Part shown: positions 34,568 through 43,452 of the stretch, in pieces
Layout of the letters: each line of letters begins with the position of its first letter
Numbering within the stretch: the first letter of the stretch is position 1
Assembly: GCA_964624145.1 (NCBI GenBank)
Contig: CAZUXT010000002.1
Coordinates: forward strand, 1 to 64,000
Direction of reading: 5' to 3'
Source: WJMT01 sp964624145
Lineage (GTDB): Bacteria > Acidobacteriota > Aminicenantia > Aminicenantales > Aminicenantaceae
DNA: 64,000 bases
The notes under the pieces: model-generated
Told to the model about the DNA's origin: nothing
Database searches by the model: none
What the model saw: the letters and a program-made list of their open reading frames with translations, nothing else
Program-made: the position numbers and the translations under genes

Positions 34568-35174
34568 AAAAAGCATCGGAACCGAGTATCTCAAAGGCCT
34601 CTGGGATGAAAACCCGGTCTTCAGACAGCTGCTTGGAATGTGCCCCACTCTTGCTGTAACCAATGCCGTCATAAACGGAATAGCCATGGGCCTTGCCACG
34701 GCATTTGTGCTGATCCTGAGCTCCCTTGTGGTATCGTCCATAAAAAAATTGATTCCCAATCAGGTGCGTATTGCCACATACATCGTAATCATCGCTTCCT
34801 TTGTCACCATAGCGGACCGGTTTTTAGCGGCCTTTTTTCCTCCCATATCCAAGGCTCTCGGCCCCTATGTCCCGTTGATCGTGGTCAACTGTATTATTCT
34901 GGGGCGGCAGGAAGCCTTCTCCTCCAGAAACTCCATAGGCCGGTCCCTTATTGATGCGCTGGGCATGAGCACGGGCTTCATCCTGGCTTTACTGGTGCTG
35001 AGCTCCATAAGAGAGATCCTGGGTTCCGGAACCCTTTTAGGCTATCCGTTATTGGGAGCCTGGTTTAAACCGTGGACCATCATGATTCTTCCGGCCGGTG
35101 CCTTTATCACTCTCGGGGTGCTTTTAGGGATCGCCATATTGATAGAGTCCAAGACAAAGGCAAGGAGTGCATAA
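34557..35174 (+). CDS. rnfE: Rnf complex subunit E
   Basis: A 205-residue integral membrane subunit with about six helices, homologous to RnfA and NqrD. The typical part is NPVFRQLLGMCPTLAVTNAVINGIAMG, given here in pieces: NPVFRQLLGMCP and LAVTNAVINGIAMG. The ATG at 34557 is chosen: GAGG lies six bases before it, whereas an upstream GTG (34545) would have no ribosome site. The Cys in LLGMCP is one of the pair that binds an intramembrane iron-sulfur centre in RnfA/E (family knowledge). Confidence 0.93.
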   Translation: MPLKKSIGTEYLKGLWDENPVFRQLLGMCPTLAVTNAVINGIAMGLATAFVLILSSLVVSSIKKLIPNQVRIATYIVIIASFVTIADRFLAAFFPPISKALGPYVPLIVVNCIILGRQEAFSSRNSIGRSLIDALGMSTGFILALLVLSSIREILGSGTLLGYPLLGAWFKPWTIMILPAGAFITLGVLLGIAILIESKTKARSA

Positions 35175-35749
35175 TGGATATTTTGACTCTCTTTGTTGCC
35201 GCCATCCTGGTCAATAATTTTGTTCTCTACTACTTTTTGGGAATATGTCCTTTTCTGGGAGTCAGCAAGAAAATCGATGCGGCCTTTTCCATGGGGATGG
35301 CTGTGACCTTTGTCATGACACTGACCGCTGTGGCTTCCTGGATGATCAACCACTGGATCCTGATCCCCTTTGGCCTTGACTATCTCCAGATCGTATCCTT
35401 TATTCTGGTCATCGCTTCTTTGGTTCAGCTTGTTGAAATGTTCATCAGGAAGATGAGCCCTCCTCTTTATCAGGCGCTCGGTATTTATCTCCCCTTGATA
35501 ACCACAAACTGCGCTATTATGGGCCTGGCTCTTTTGGCTGCGTTGAAAAACTATGACTTTATAAAGACGGTTGTTTTTGGAGTGGGCTCCGGGCTGGGAT
35601 TCACACTGGCTATCGTTCTCATGGCCGGTATCAGGGAACAGCTGGACCTTGCAGATGTACCGGAACCCTTAAAAGGAGCGGGTATTGCTCTCATTGTGGC
35701 CGGAATCATGGCGCTTGCTTTTTCCGGCTTTTCAGGGATGATAAAATAA
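35174..35749 (+). CDS. rnfA: Rnf complex subunit A
   Basis: A 191-residue integral membrane subunit of about six helices, the partner of RnfE in inverted orientation. It has ILVNNFVLYYFLGICPFLGVS near the start (read as NNFVLYYFLGICPFLG) and LITTNCAIMGLAL later; the two Cys fit the shared iron-sulfur site. The ATG at 35174 overlaps the rnfE stop by one base, with AAGGAG upstream; longer upstream frames lack this support. Confidence 0.95.
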   Translation: MDILTLFVAAILVNNFVLYYFLGICPFLGVSKKIDAAFSMGMAVTFVMTLTAVASWMINHWILIPFGLDYLQIVSFILVIASLVQLVEMFIRKMSPPLYQALGIYLPLITTNCAIMGLALLAALKNYDFIKTVVFGVGSGLGFTLAIVLMAGIREQLDLADVPEPLKGAGIALIVAGIMALAFSGFSGMIK

Positions 35750-36561
35750 TGGAATTTCTGATACCTATTCTGACCCTGGGTCTTTTAGGCCTTCTTTTTT
35801 CCATAGGCCTCTCCTTTGCCTACCAGAAACTCAAAGTGGAGGAAGACCCGAAAGTCGAAGCCATTTCTGAAGTGCTTCCCCAAGCAAACTGCGGGGGATG
35901 CGGATATTCGGGATGCCGGGCCTTTGCCGAAGCTGTGGCACAAGGAAAGGCGAAAATAACCGGATGTCCTGTAGGCGGAGAAGACGTCTCTCAAAAAATT
36001 GCCGAAATCATGGGAACAGAAGCAGGAAAGGCTGTAAAAAAAGTGGCCAGGGTTCACTGCCGCGGCAACACAAAGGCTGCCAAAGAGAAAGGAACTTATC
36101 TGGGAATAACCACCTGTCAGGCCGCCCATATTATCGGAGGGAACAAACAGTGTGTGTACGGCTGTCTGGGTTTCGGGGACTGTGTTAAGGCGTGCCCCTT
36201 TGATGCCATACACATGGGGGAGGAAGGCCTCCCGGTCGTGGATGACGATAAATGCACAGCCTGTGGAAAATGTGTGGACGCCTGCCCCCGCAACATCATC
36301 GACCTCCAGCCGGTGTCCCAAAACATCATGGTGTTTTGCCGCTCTCTAGACAGCGGGGCCGCCGCTAAAAAGGCATGCAAAAATGCCTGTATTTCATGCG
36401 GCATTTGCGTCCGGGCCTGCCCGGAGGCCATTGTCCTTGAGAACAACCTCGCTGTCATAAAAGACTATAAAAAAATAGACCCTGATAAAATTCCTGCCAT
36501 AGAAAAATGCCCGACAGATGCCATTGGGCGGATCAAAAAAGAAGAGAACCATGAAGGATAA
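35749..36561 (+). CDS. rnfB: Rnf complex subunit B
   Basis: A 270-residue ferredoxin-like subunit that receives electrons from ferredoxin. It has an N-terminal membrane anchor (residues 3-22), the 4Fe-4S domain ANCGGCGYSGCRAFAEA, and further Cys motifs CVYGCLGFGDCVKACP, CTACGKCVDACP and CISCGICVRACPEA. This is a normal RnfB layout. The last 11 bases overlap the downstream RseC-like gene. Confidence 0.95.
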   Translation: MEFLIPILTLGLLGLLFSIGLSFAYQKLKVEEDPKVEAISEVLPQANCGGCGYSGCRAFAEAVAQGKAKITGCPVGGEDVSQKIAEIMGTEAGKAVKKVARVHCRGNTKAAKEKGTYLGITTCQAAHIIGGNKQCVYGCLGFGDCVKACPFDAIHMGEEGLPVVDDDKCTACGKCVDACPRNIIDLQPVSQNIMVFCRSLDSGAAAKKACKNACISCGICVRACPEAIVLENNLAVIKDYKKIDPDKIPAIEKCPTDAIGRIKKEENHEG

Positions 36562-36988
36562 AGGGAAAATAATATCATCGGAAGGCTCTTTAGCACAGGT
36601 CGAACTGGACTGTATCTCCGGGTGCCAAAAGTGTCCGGCCCGGCATCTCTGTTCGAACAAGGAACAGGAAAAGGGCCTTATCCATGTCTTGAATCCCGTT
36701 AAAGCGCGCCCCGGAGATAAAGTGACGATTGAGGTACCTGAGGGCAAATACAGCAAAACCCTCTCTCTTCTTTTCGGCTTTATGCTGATAGCCTCTTTAT
36801 TCGGCATGCTTTTAGGTGCTTTTTGCGCAGGCTGGCTGTCCATTCCCTCTTATACCGGAGGGATCATAGGTTTTTTCCTTGGCCTAATCATCACGGGAAG
36901 TGCCCTTTTTTATCATTTCAGAAAAAACAAAAAGGACTTTTATCCAGAAATTATTGGTATAATAAGAGAAGGAGACTATCATGAATAG
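36551..36988 (+). CDS. RseC/MucC-family membrane protein
   Basis: A 145-residue protein of the RseC family. The N-terminal soluble part has a four-Cys set (CISGCQKCPARHLC), followed by two membrane helices (residues 80-105 and 110-130). Family members assist SoxR reduction with Rnf in some bacteria and are often encoded beside rnf genes. The ATG at 36551 overlaps rnfB; upstream in-frame codons lie inside rnfB without a ribosome site. The end overlaps the NusG-II gene by 8 bases. Confidence 0.85.
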   Translation: MKDKGKIISSEGSLAQVELDCISGCQKCPARHLCSNKEQEKGLIHVLNPVKARPGDKVTIEVPEGKYSKTLSLLFGFMLIASLFGMLLGAFCAGWLSIPSYTGGIIGFFLGLIITGSALFYHFRKNKKDFYPEIIGIIREGDYHE

Positions 36989-37712
36989 ACGCCGTTTCAT
37001 TCAGACTCTTGTTTCAGCCCCCCTGTTAAGCCAGTTCATACTCGGCTCCCAAAAAACACAGAGCGCTTCTGAGCTCCATCTGGTATCCGACAATCCCCAC
37101 CAGATCCTTCCGGCCCTGCTCGAAGAGTTGAAAAAACATGGCTTGAGTTATGGAAAAAAGTTTGCCTTTTTGAATTCCTATCCGAATGAAAAACAGATGA
37201 CGCAGAAACTTCAGGAAAGAGGATGGGCTTTTTCTCCGCTTCACACCGACTCTGACCTCTGCATCTCATTCAGGAGCCTCAAACATAATATCCGGCCTTC
37301 CTTTACCATGGCAAAAGAAGGAGAAGTATGGGATATCCGCTCCAAAAAGCTTCTTTCTCTGTGGGAACAAATAAACAAAGAAGGACCTCTTTCCTCCTCG
37401 CTGACTATTGCCTCTTTCCGGGGATCAAAGCAAAGATACGCGGGAAAATCCATCTCTGTTTTCAGCCAGGGCCGAAAGATAGCCTCTCTGCCTCTTGATA
37501 GAAACAAAACAAAACTCTACAAAGGAAAAAAAGGGGGAATAGCCGTCTCCGTGAACAACGGAAAAGTATGGGTTAATGAATCTTCATGCCGCCATAAAAT
37601 ATGCTGCCTGACTCCTCCCATATCCTATGCAGGAGAGCGTATTATTTGCGCTCCCAATCGTCTCCTTGTTGAAATCGACAGAAACAGCCTCGTCGATACG
37701 TCCATTGGCTGA
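36981..37712 (+). CDS. Exported NusG domain II protein, Rnf-linked
   Basis: A 243-residue protein with a twin-arginine-like start (NRRRFIQTLVSAPLL). The C-terminal 70 residues are NusG domain II: GGIAVSVNNGKVWVNESSC, written in parts as GGIAVSVNNGKV and ESSCRHKICC, then ERIICAPNRLLVEI. Such proteins occur with rnf and apbE genes, but their role is not settled. The middle region is not recognised. It is the last gene tightly linked to rnf (8-base overlap with the RseC-like gene). Periplasmic if the signal is functional. Confidence 0.85.
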   Translation: MNRRRFIQTLVSAPLLSQFILGSQKTQSASELHLVSDNPHQILPALLEELKKHGLSYGKKFAFLNSYPNEKQMTQKLQERGWAFSPLHTDSDLCISFRSLKHNIRPSFTMAKEGEVWDIRSKKLLSLWEQINKEGPLSSSLTIASFRGSKQRYAGKSISVFSQGRKIASLPLDRNKTKLYKGKKGGIAVSVNNGKVWVNESSCRHKICCLTPPISYAGERIICAPNRLLVEIDRNSLVDTSIG

Positions 37713-37723
37713 GCTCGGGCCCT

Positions 37724-39307
37724 ATGAAAGACCCAAAAGAACCGCTTTTTGCGGGAATAGATGTTTCAACTCAAAGCTGCAAACTGATAATCCTGGATAC
37801 GGAAAAAGAAGAAGTCGTCTATCTTGATTCCCTGAATTACGACCGGGACCTCCCTCTCTACAACACCCGAAACGGCGCTGTAAAAGGCCTCAAAGAGGGG
37901 TGTTCGGAATCAGAACCCCGTATGTGGATCGAAGCGCTCGATGTCCTTTTCGCAAGGCTTAAACAATCAAAAGTCCATCAGGAAAATATTTTGTGCTTAT
38001 CCGTTTCCGGACAGCAGCACGGCCTGGTCTCCCTGGACTCAAAAGGAAATCTCTCAAGAAAGAGAAGCAAGCTCTGGAATGATTTTTCAACAGCAGAGGA
38101 ATGCGCCATCCTGACCCAAGCGGTGGGTGGGAAATCGGCCATGATCAAAGCGGTGGGAAACAGCCAGAAAACCGGATATACAGCACCCAAAATCCTGCAT
38201 ATGTTGAGACATGAGCCGGAAAAATATAAAAGAACAGACACTTTTCTGGTCGTGCACAACTATATCAACTGGTATCTCACCGGAGGCGTTGCAGTCATGG
38301 AGCCCGGAGACACTTCAGGGACCGCTCTGTGGAATCCGGTAAACCGGAAATGGTCGGAAAAAGTCATCCAAGCCATAGATCCGGCTCTAAAAAAGAAACT
38401 GCCTCCGGTCACATCTTCCTGCCGCTCCATAGGTTTCGTATCGTCTTCCCTGGTGAAAAAGTACGGATTTTCCCCAATGTGTAAGATCGATGCCGGTTCC
38501 GGAGATAATATGTACGGAGCTGTGGGCACAGGAAACATAAAACCTGGCCTCTTAACCGTAAGCCTGGGAACCAGCGGAACCGCTTTCACGATTTTAAAAA
38601 AAGCCTCTGTTGACCCCTCAGGGGAAATCGCCTGCTACTGTGACAGCACCGGAAATTACCTCCCGCTGTTGTGTGTCTCAAATCTCTCTAACGGATACAA
38701 CCAGCTCCAAAAGAAATACAAAATCTCCCATGAAGAGTTCACGCGGATCATCCGCCAGACAAAGCCGGGAAATCAGGGCCGCCTGCTGGTCCCCTGGTAT
38801 GTGGGAGAGAGAACACCGGACCTTCCTCTGGCCTCGCCAGTGTACTTTGGATTCGGCCTGGATGATTTCAACAAACAAACGCTGTGCCGGGCGGTTCTGG
38901 AAGGGCATATCCTCAATCTTTACCAGGGTTACAAGCGCATGCCTGTCAAAGCCTCACAGATCCGGCTCACAGGGGGCCTTTCCCAATCAGAAGCCTGGAG
39001 GCAGGCTATTGCCGATATATTCGAAGCCGAAACCATTCCTGTTCTGGGAGAGGGAGCCGCTCTCGGAGCCGCTGTTCATGCCGCCTGGGTCTGGGGAACG
39101 GAAGCGGGAAAGGAATGCTCTCTGGAAGAGCTGACGGCCTCTTTTGTGGTCTTAGACCGCAAAGCAAGGAAAAGACCGCATCCGGCCGCTCTCCGTGCAT
39201 ACCGCCTCCAGAAACAGCTTTATCAGGCTCTCACACAGCGCATCAGAGGACAAAAAGGAGAGGATCCCTTCGCCCTCCAGCATCAATTGAAAAATCTATC
39301 TATTTGA
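37724..39307 (+). CDS. xylB: FGGY-family sugar kinase, xylulokinase type
   Basis: A 527-residue kinase of the actin-like FGGY family, ATP-dependent and probably acting on D-xylulose. Motifs: GIDVSTQSCKL (phosphate 1), SGQQHG, GSGDNMYGAVGTG and SLGTSGTAF, then LTGGLSQSEAWRQ (the adenosine region). It follows the NusG-II gene by 11 bases and may be read from the rnf promoter. It converges with the DUF1080 lipoprotein gene, with an 8-base overlap of the coding ends. Exact sugar is inferred. Confidence 0.85.
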   Translation: MKDPKEPLFAGIDVSTQSCKLIILDTEKEEVVYLDSLNYDRDLPLYNTRNGAVKGLKEGCSESEPRMWIEALDVLFARLKQSKVHQENILCLSVSGQQHGLVSLDSKGNLSRKRSKLWNDFSTAEECAILTQAVGGKSAMIKAVGNSQKTGYTAPKILHMLRHEPEKYKRTDTFLVVHNYINWYLTGGVAVMEPGDTSGTALWNPVNRKWSEKVIQAIDPALKKKLPPVTSSCRSIGFVSSSLVKKYGFSPMCKIDAGSGDNMYGAVGTGNIKPGLLTVSLGTSGTAFTILKKASVDPSGEIACYCDSTGNYLPLLCVSNLSNGYNQLQKKYKISHEEFTRIIRQTKPGNQGRLLVPWYVGERTPDLPLASPVYFGFGLDDFNKQTLCRAVLEGHILNLYQGYKRMPVKASQIRLTGGLSQSEAWRQAIADIFEAETIPVLGEGAALGAAVHAAWVWGTEAGKECSLEELTASFVVLDRKARKRPHPAALRAYRLQKQLYQALTQRIRGQKGEDPFALQHQLKNLSI

Positions 39308-40775
39308 TCTCTTTGATAAAAACATTCCTGAAATAAACAGGTGAAATGCTGTCGTGGTTCTGCAGTCCGATATATCCTTTCCCTGCAAAATCCCTTACTT
39401 TACCCCTGGGCTCTGCGTCCCAGTCCAGTATTTTCTCTCCGTTGAGCTCTACTTCTATCCGGTCACCCTGAAAAGTAATCTTAAAGTGGTTCCACTCCCC
39501 TGTTTCTTTGGATGCCTCTTTTGTGGGGGCCTCAGCATCATACGCGGCCCCTGTTGTGTGAACGCCTTTTTCTTTGTCACAGATCTGTATTTCAAAGGAA
39601 TGGTAGATATAGTCGTTGCTCACCGGTATATCGGGCACTCTCAGAAAGATCCCGGAATTTGTATCTTCCTTGGAGCATTTGAAATCCAGCTCAAGGATGA
39701 AATCCTTATACGCTTTCCTGGCATACCAGAACAATCCCATGCCGCCCTGAGACTTCAAGATGCCGGTTTTTTCATCAAGAATAAAATATCCGGGCCCGTA
39801 ATGATTCCAGCCGTGCTTGGAATACCTTCCGTTGCTCCGGGCTAATATCTCTTCATACCCTTTATAATAGGTGATGCTGTCAACGTACTGGATGCCTTTT
39901 TTTACAGACGGAGAAGGATTGTCCACTTCCTCCGGATTCTCGTGTTCAACCGCCAGAACACCCGCATAGTTCTGCAGGGTCAGCTCCGCCAGGATATCAT
40001 GGATATGGGCCTCGCCCTGACCAAACGGAACATCATAGGCCTTTTTATCCCCGAACACATTCAAATCTTTCAAATGAACATTGATGATCCTTCCCTCCAG
40101 CAGACGGAGGGCTTCAACCGGATTTACGCCGGTCCGCATCCAGTGTCCGGTGTCCGCACAGGCTCCGATCCGTTCATCCAGGCCTTTGACATGCTCCAGA
40201 ACCGTTTCCGGCCGTGCGTATTTTGTGGGTTCAGGGTGATTGTGTATGGCTATCTTTATATTGTACTTCTTTACCATTTTCTCAATCAGGGAAAAGTCAT
40301 CGAATTTTGGTTCTGTCACAATAGTCCGGATCCCCATCTTCTTTGCGAATTCAAACACCTTTCCCATGCTTTCTTCTGTGTTGTCAAAACCAACCACTCC
40401 GTAGCTTATCAGTGTCAGCCCGCGGTTTCTCAGGGCCTTTTTCACCTCTTCCATCTGCTGCTCATTGAGATTGTGGTCCATTTTCACATCAGGATTTGTC
40501 CTGTCAAGCATCTGCCCCGGATAAGCCTCTACGTATTTGACTCCCAGGTCTTTGACCTTTTCCAGTGTTTCAAAAAAAGAAAACTTTCTGAAAGTCCAGC
40601 ACTGAACCGCAAACGGGATCTCCTTGATCCTTACTTCGGAATAGGGAATCCTTTCGAACTGAGAAGAAACCTCCTGAGCTGCAGGCGTTTCTTCCCGGGC
40701 TGCCTGTTCCCCGCCGGAGCACGAAACAACTAAAAACACGGTCAGTATTAATCCTATAATCCTTTTGTTCTTCAT
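39300..40775 (-). CDS. Lipoprotein: sugar-isomerase TIM barrel fused to DUF1080
   Basis: A 491-residue lipoprotein: signal with lipobox VVSC (C19), then a xylose-isomerase-like TIM barrel (about residues 45-290, with VGFDNTEESMGKVFEFAKK, ADTGHWMRTGVNP and HLKDLNVFGDKK), then a DUF1080/3-keto-disaccharide-hydrolase domain (about 325-491, with GYIGLQNHDSISPVYFRNV). DUF1080 proteins are known to cleave 3-keto-glycosides; the barrel would isomerise or epimerise the sugar. Fusion of the two in one exported lipoprotein is notable. It is the last gene of a three-gene operon with a Gfo/Idh/MocA enzyme and a transporter. Confidence 0.87.
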   Translation of the reverse strand: MKNKRIIGLILTVFLVVSCSGGEQAAREETPAAQEVSSQFERIPYSEVRIKEIPFAVQCWTFRKFSFFETLEKVKDLGVKYVEAYPGQMLDRTNPDVKMDHNLNEQQMEEVKKALRNRGLTLISYGVVGFDNTEESMGKVFEFAKKMGIRTIVTEPKFDDFSLIEKMVKKYNIKIAIHNHPEPTKYARPETVLEHVKGLDERIGACADTGHWMRTGVNPVEALRLLEGRIINVHLKDLNVFGDKKAYDVPFGQGEAHIHDILAELTLQNYAGVLAVEHENPEEVDNPSPSVKKGIQYVDSITYYKGYEEILARSNGRYSKHGWNHYGPGYFILDEKTGILKSQGGMGLFWYARKAYKDFILELDFKCSKEDTNSGIFLRVPDIPVSNDYIYHSFEIQICDKEKGVHTTGAAYDAEAPTKEASKETGEWNHFKITFQGDRIEVELNGEKILDWDAEPRGKVRDFAGKGYIGLQNHDSISPVYFRNVFIKEIK

Positions 40776-40787
40776 CTTCCCTCCTTT

Positions 40788-42038
40788 TTATCTTTTCCTG
40801 GGATTCCATTCCCCTTTGGCCACTGCCGGGACAAATGTTTCCAGCCCCTCCGGAGGAAAAGGAACTGTTCTTTCCTCCTCTATGCTCAGATAAGCGGCCA
40901 TAAGAAGTTTGGTCACCTCGACTCCATCGCTAAAATTTTCTCTCGGGCGCCGGCCATCTAAAAAGGACCGGACCATATGCCGGTTCTCATCCGTATACCC
41001 GTACTCGATTTCCTCGCTGCTGACAATGGGCATGAGTCCTGTTTCCGCATTTTGTTTTTCAACCAGATCCTCTCCCTGTTCTCCTTTAACATTTCGGCTG
41101 AAAAATATTTTCAAGTTCGAGTCCAGCGTATTTATGGACAGCGAGTACTCGGGTCCTAAAAGCTCCATGTTCAGCCTCAGTCCGGCCCCGACATAGCACC
41201 AGGAAGTGGTGGTCTCGACCACAAGTCTTTCTCCCTGGCTCCCTTCATACTCTATGACGGCTCTGGCAAAATCCTCTGCCGGCCGTTTGAGATAATCAAG
41301 CTTTCCATCGCTCTGTTTTTCAAGCTCTCTGGCATACCGGGGCTGCTGCCATTTCAGGCAGTCCGCATAAGCCATCACTTTTCTGGTTTTCAGGGAGCTT
41401 CGTTCCGCCCCGGGAGGGGTCAGCATGTAGCGCGCTTCTTCCACGGAATGGCACATCATATCATTTATCACCCCTCCTCCCTGAAGAGAGCCTTCCCAGA
41501 ACCAAGGCATATGAGGGCCTCCGTGTTCCTCGGAAGCACGGGCCAGATAGGGCCTCCCTGTGGTCGCTGCTCCTCTTGTCCACAAGATCTCTTTGCCGCG
41601 GACAACGGCCGGGGAAAAGATCTGGTCCTCGAGATATCCATCCAAAAGATTAGCCTCCTGTACAAGAGAAAGCATCTTTTCTGCCTCCTGAACGTTTCTC
41701 CCCAGCGGCTTCTCACAGGCAACGCCGATGAGGTCTCCCTTGCCTGACTTGACGGCATGGACGATCTCTTCCATGATCTCTATCCGGTTATAATTCGGCG
41801 AACATATCCAGAGCGCGTCAATATCCGGAGAGGCGACCATATCAGATACGGTCGGGTAAACCTTTGCGTCTCCGACTCTGAGCTGATGCGCAAGGTCAGC
41901 TGCCTGTTTGGCCCCTTCCTCGCTCCTGCTTGCGATTCCCAGAATGTCAGCATCCCTGACTCCGACCCAGGACTTGATGTGAAACCCGGTTATGAAACCG
42001 GCACCTATGAATCCTATTCCCAATCTTTTTTGAGACAT
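40788..42038 (-). CDS. Cytoplasmic Gfo/Idh/MocA oxidoreductase
   Basis: A 416-residue sugar oxidoreductase without an export signal. The Rossmann loop is GFIGAGFITGFH (residues 9-20) and the EKP motif is at E109-P111 (ACEKPLGRN); the C-terminal domain has HGGPHMPWFWEGSLQGGG. Likely acts on a sugar or polyol from the transporter encoded upstream (inference). Twelve bases separate it from the TIM/DUF1080 gene. Confidence 0.92.
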   Translation of the reverse strand: MSQKRLGIGFIGAGFITGFHIKSWVGVRDADILGIASRSEEGAKQAADLAHQLRVGDAKVYPTVSDMVASPDIDALWICSPNYNRIEIMEEIVHAVKSGKGDLIGVACEKPLGRNVQEAEKMLSLVQEANLLDGYLEDQIFSPAVVRGKEILWTRGAATTGRPYLARASEEHGGPHMPWFWEGSLQGGGVINDMMCHSVEEARYMLTPPGAERSSLKTRKVMAYADCLKWQQPRYARELEKQSDGKLDYLKRPAEDFARAVIEYEGSQGERLVVETTTSWCYVGAGLRLNMELLGPEYSLSINTLDSNLKIFFSRNVKGEQGEDLVEKQNAETGLMPIVSSEEIEYGYTDENRHMVRSFLDGRRPRENFSDGVEVTKLLMAAYLSIEEERTVPFPPEGLETFVPAVAKGEWNPRKR

Positions 42039-42083
42039 TTTGTCTCTCCTCTCTCCGTCACTATAGCCTCAAGGCTTATGTCT

Positions 42084-43289
42084 TTATATACTGATTTTTT
42101 TCTTCTCTCTAAAAAGCAAAACAAAGGCGACCGCACAGAGAATGGTCAAAACCGCAGGTATGATAAAAACACTCCTCCAGTCCGTCACGTCTGCTTCTGT
42201 GAAAAGGGTCTGTATCCAGCCCGCAAAAAGGCTTCCCAGAAAGTTACCCAGTCCTAAGGTGACAATGGATATGAGGCTCTGTGCCGAAGCCCTTATATCC
42301 CTGGGGGCTACCTGGTCTATGTATATGAATGCGGCCGTAAAAAAGAACACATAGCAAAACCCATGGAGAGACAGGGAGGCAATAACCAGCCACACCGGCT
42401 GGCCGATCACGAAGGTTATATAGCGGGCCGGCCACGCCAGAACTCCTATGATCATGGTCTTTTTGATTCCGAACTTCGGCAGGAAATAGGGCAGAAGAAG
42501 CGCCATGACAAATATTTCTGCGATCTGGGCAATGACCATGACGCCGGAAACCATTGATGAATCGATCCCTATGATCCCTGACGTCAAATAAGGAGCGGTC
42601 AGAATGTAATAAAACTGAAGCTCTGTGGCTACTATAAAAGCGATACCCACAAAAACCGCCAGGTTTTTGTCTTTCAACATCTTAATGGCTTCCAGAAAAG
42701 CCCATGGTTTTTTGACTTCCTTTTTAGGAGGAGTATGGGGTAAAAAGAAAGACTGAATTCCCATAATAAGAGAGAAGATCCCTGCCAGCATCAGCGTATC
42801 TCCTCTTAAGGCCATCGCCTCTTGAGAGCTTGCCAGCATCCTCCATCCCGCCAGAATGAGTCCTGCGGCGATCCAGCCGATGGTTCCCCATACCCTGATG
42901 ATACCGAATTCCTTTTCAGAATCTTTCATGTTTATAAAGGCGATGGAATTGGTGAGGGCTAAGGTGGGTGCGTATAAAAGGGAATAAAGAAATATGAGCC
43001 ACATCATGGTGGAGTAATCGGAAACAAAGGAGGTATAGATAAGGATGGCCCCTCCGGCAAGCTGTAAAAAAGCAATGACTTTTTCAGTAGGAAAATACCT
43101 GTCAGCTATCTGGCCTCCGAGAAAGGGTGAGATGATGGTCGCCAAAGGAAGAAGCGCATAAATGACACCGACCTGAGTTCCGGTGAATCCCAGGTTATTG
43201 ATCAAATATTCTGATAAAACCGGGGCCCAGGCTCCCCATATCGCATACTGTAAAAACATCATAAAACCGAGCCGGATTTTATAACTCAT
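42084..43289 (-). CDS. MFS transporter, nucleoside:H+ symporter type
   Basis: A 401-residue protein with about 12 membrane helices. The start (LGFMMFLQYAIWGAWAPVLSEY) and later HGFCYVFFFTAAFIYIDQVAP fit the nucleoside:proton symporter branch (NupG/XapB-like) of the major facilitator superfamily. In this operon, with two sugar-handling proteins, it may bring in a sugar or nucleoside; the substrate is inferred. First gene of the operon that continues to 39300. Confidence 0.85.
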   Translation of the reverse strand: MSYKIRLGFMMFLQYAIWGAWAPVLSEYLINNLGFTGTQVGVIYALLPLATIISPFLGGQIADRYFPTEKVIAFLQLAGGAILIYTSFVSDYSTMMWLIFLYSLLYAPTLALTNSIAFINMKDSEKEFGIIRVWGTIGWIAAGLILAGWRMLASSQEAMALRGDTLMLAGIFSLIMGIQSFFLPHTPPKKEVKKPWAFLEAIKMLKDKNLAVFVGIAFIVATELQFYYILTAPYLTSGIIGIDSSMVSGVMVIAQIAEIFVMALLLPYFLPKFGIKKTMIIGVLAWPARYITFVIGQPVWLVIASLSLHGFCYVFFFTAAFIYIDQVAPRDIRASAQSLISIVTLGLGNFLGSLFAGWIQTLFTEADVTDWRSVFIIPAVLTILCAVAFVLLFREKKKISI

Positions 43290-43338
43290 GTTTCCCTCGT
43301 GATTTTATCTTTCATGCCTGTCTTGATATACATAAAAA

Positions 43339-43366
43339 TCTATAATACAAACAATATATATGTCAA
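43339..43366 (-). promoter_or_regulatory. Candidate promoter of the MFS/Gfo/DUF1080 operon
   Basis: On the minus strand a perfect TTGACA (43361-43366), a 16-base spacer and TATAGA (43339-43344) lie 50 bases before the MFS start at 43289. The plus strand of the same gap has a TATAAT (43383-43388) without a good -35, which may serve apbE. Confidence 0.5.
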
Positions 43367-43452
43367 TTAAAGATAAATCCAGTATAATAAACTCGGATTG
43401 TTTCTGAAAATTGAACCTCATCTGTTTAAAAAAAACGGGAAGTCCCGGATAT

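Noticed and set aside
39942..40733. Plus-strand open frame of 263 residues
   Set aside because: It is a shadow of the TIM/DUF1080 lipoprotein gene on the opposite strand.
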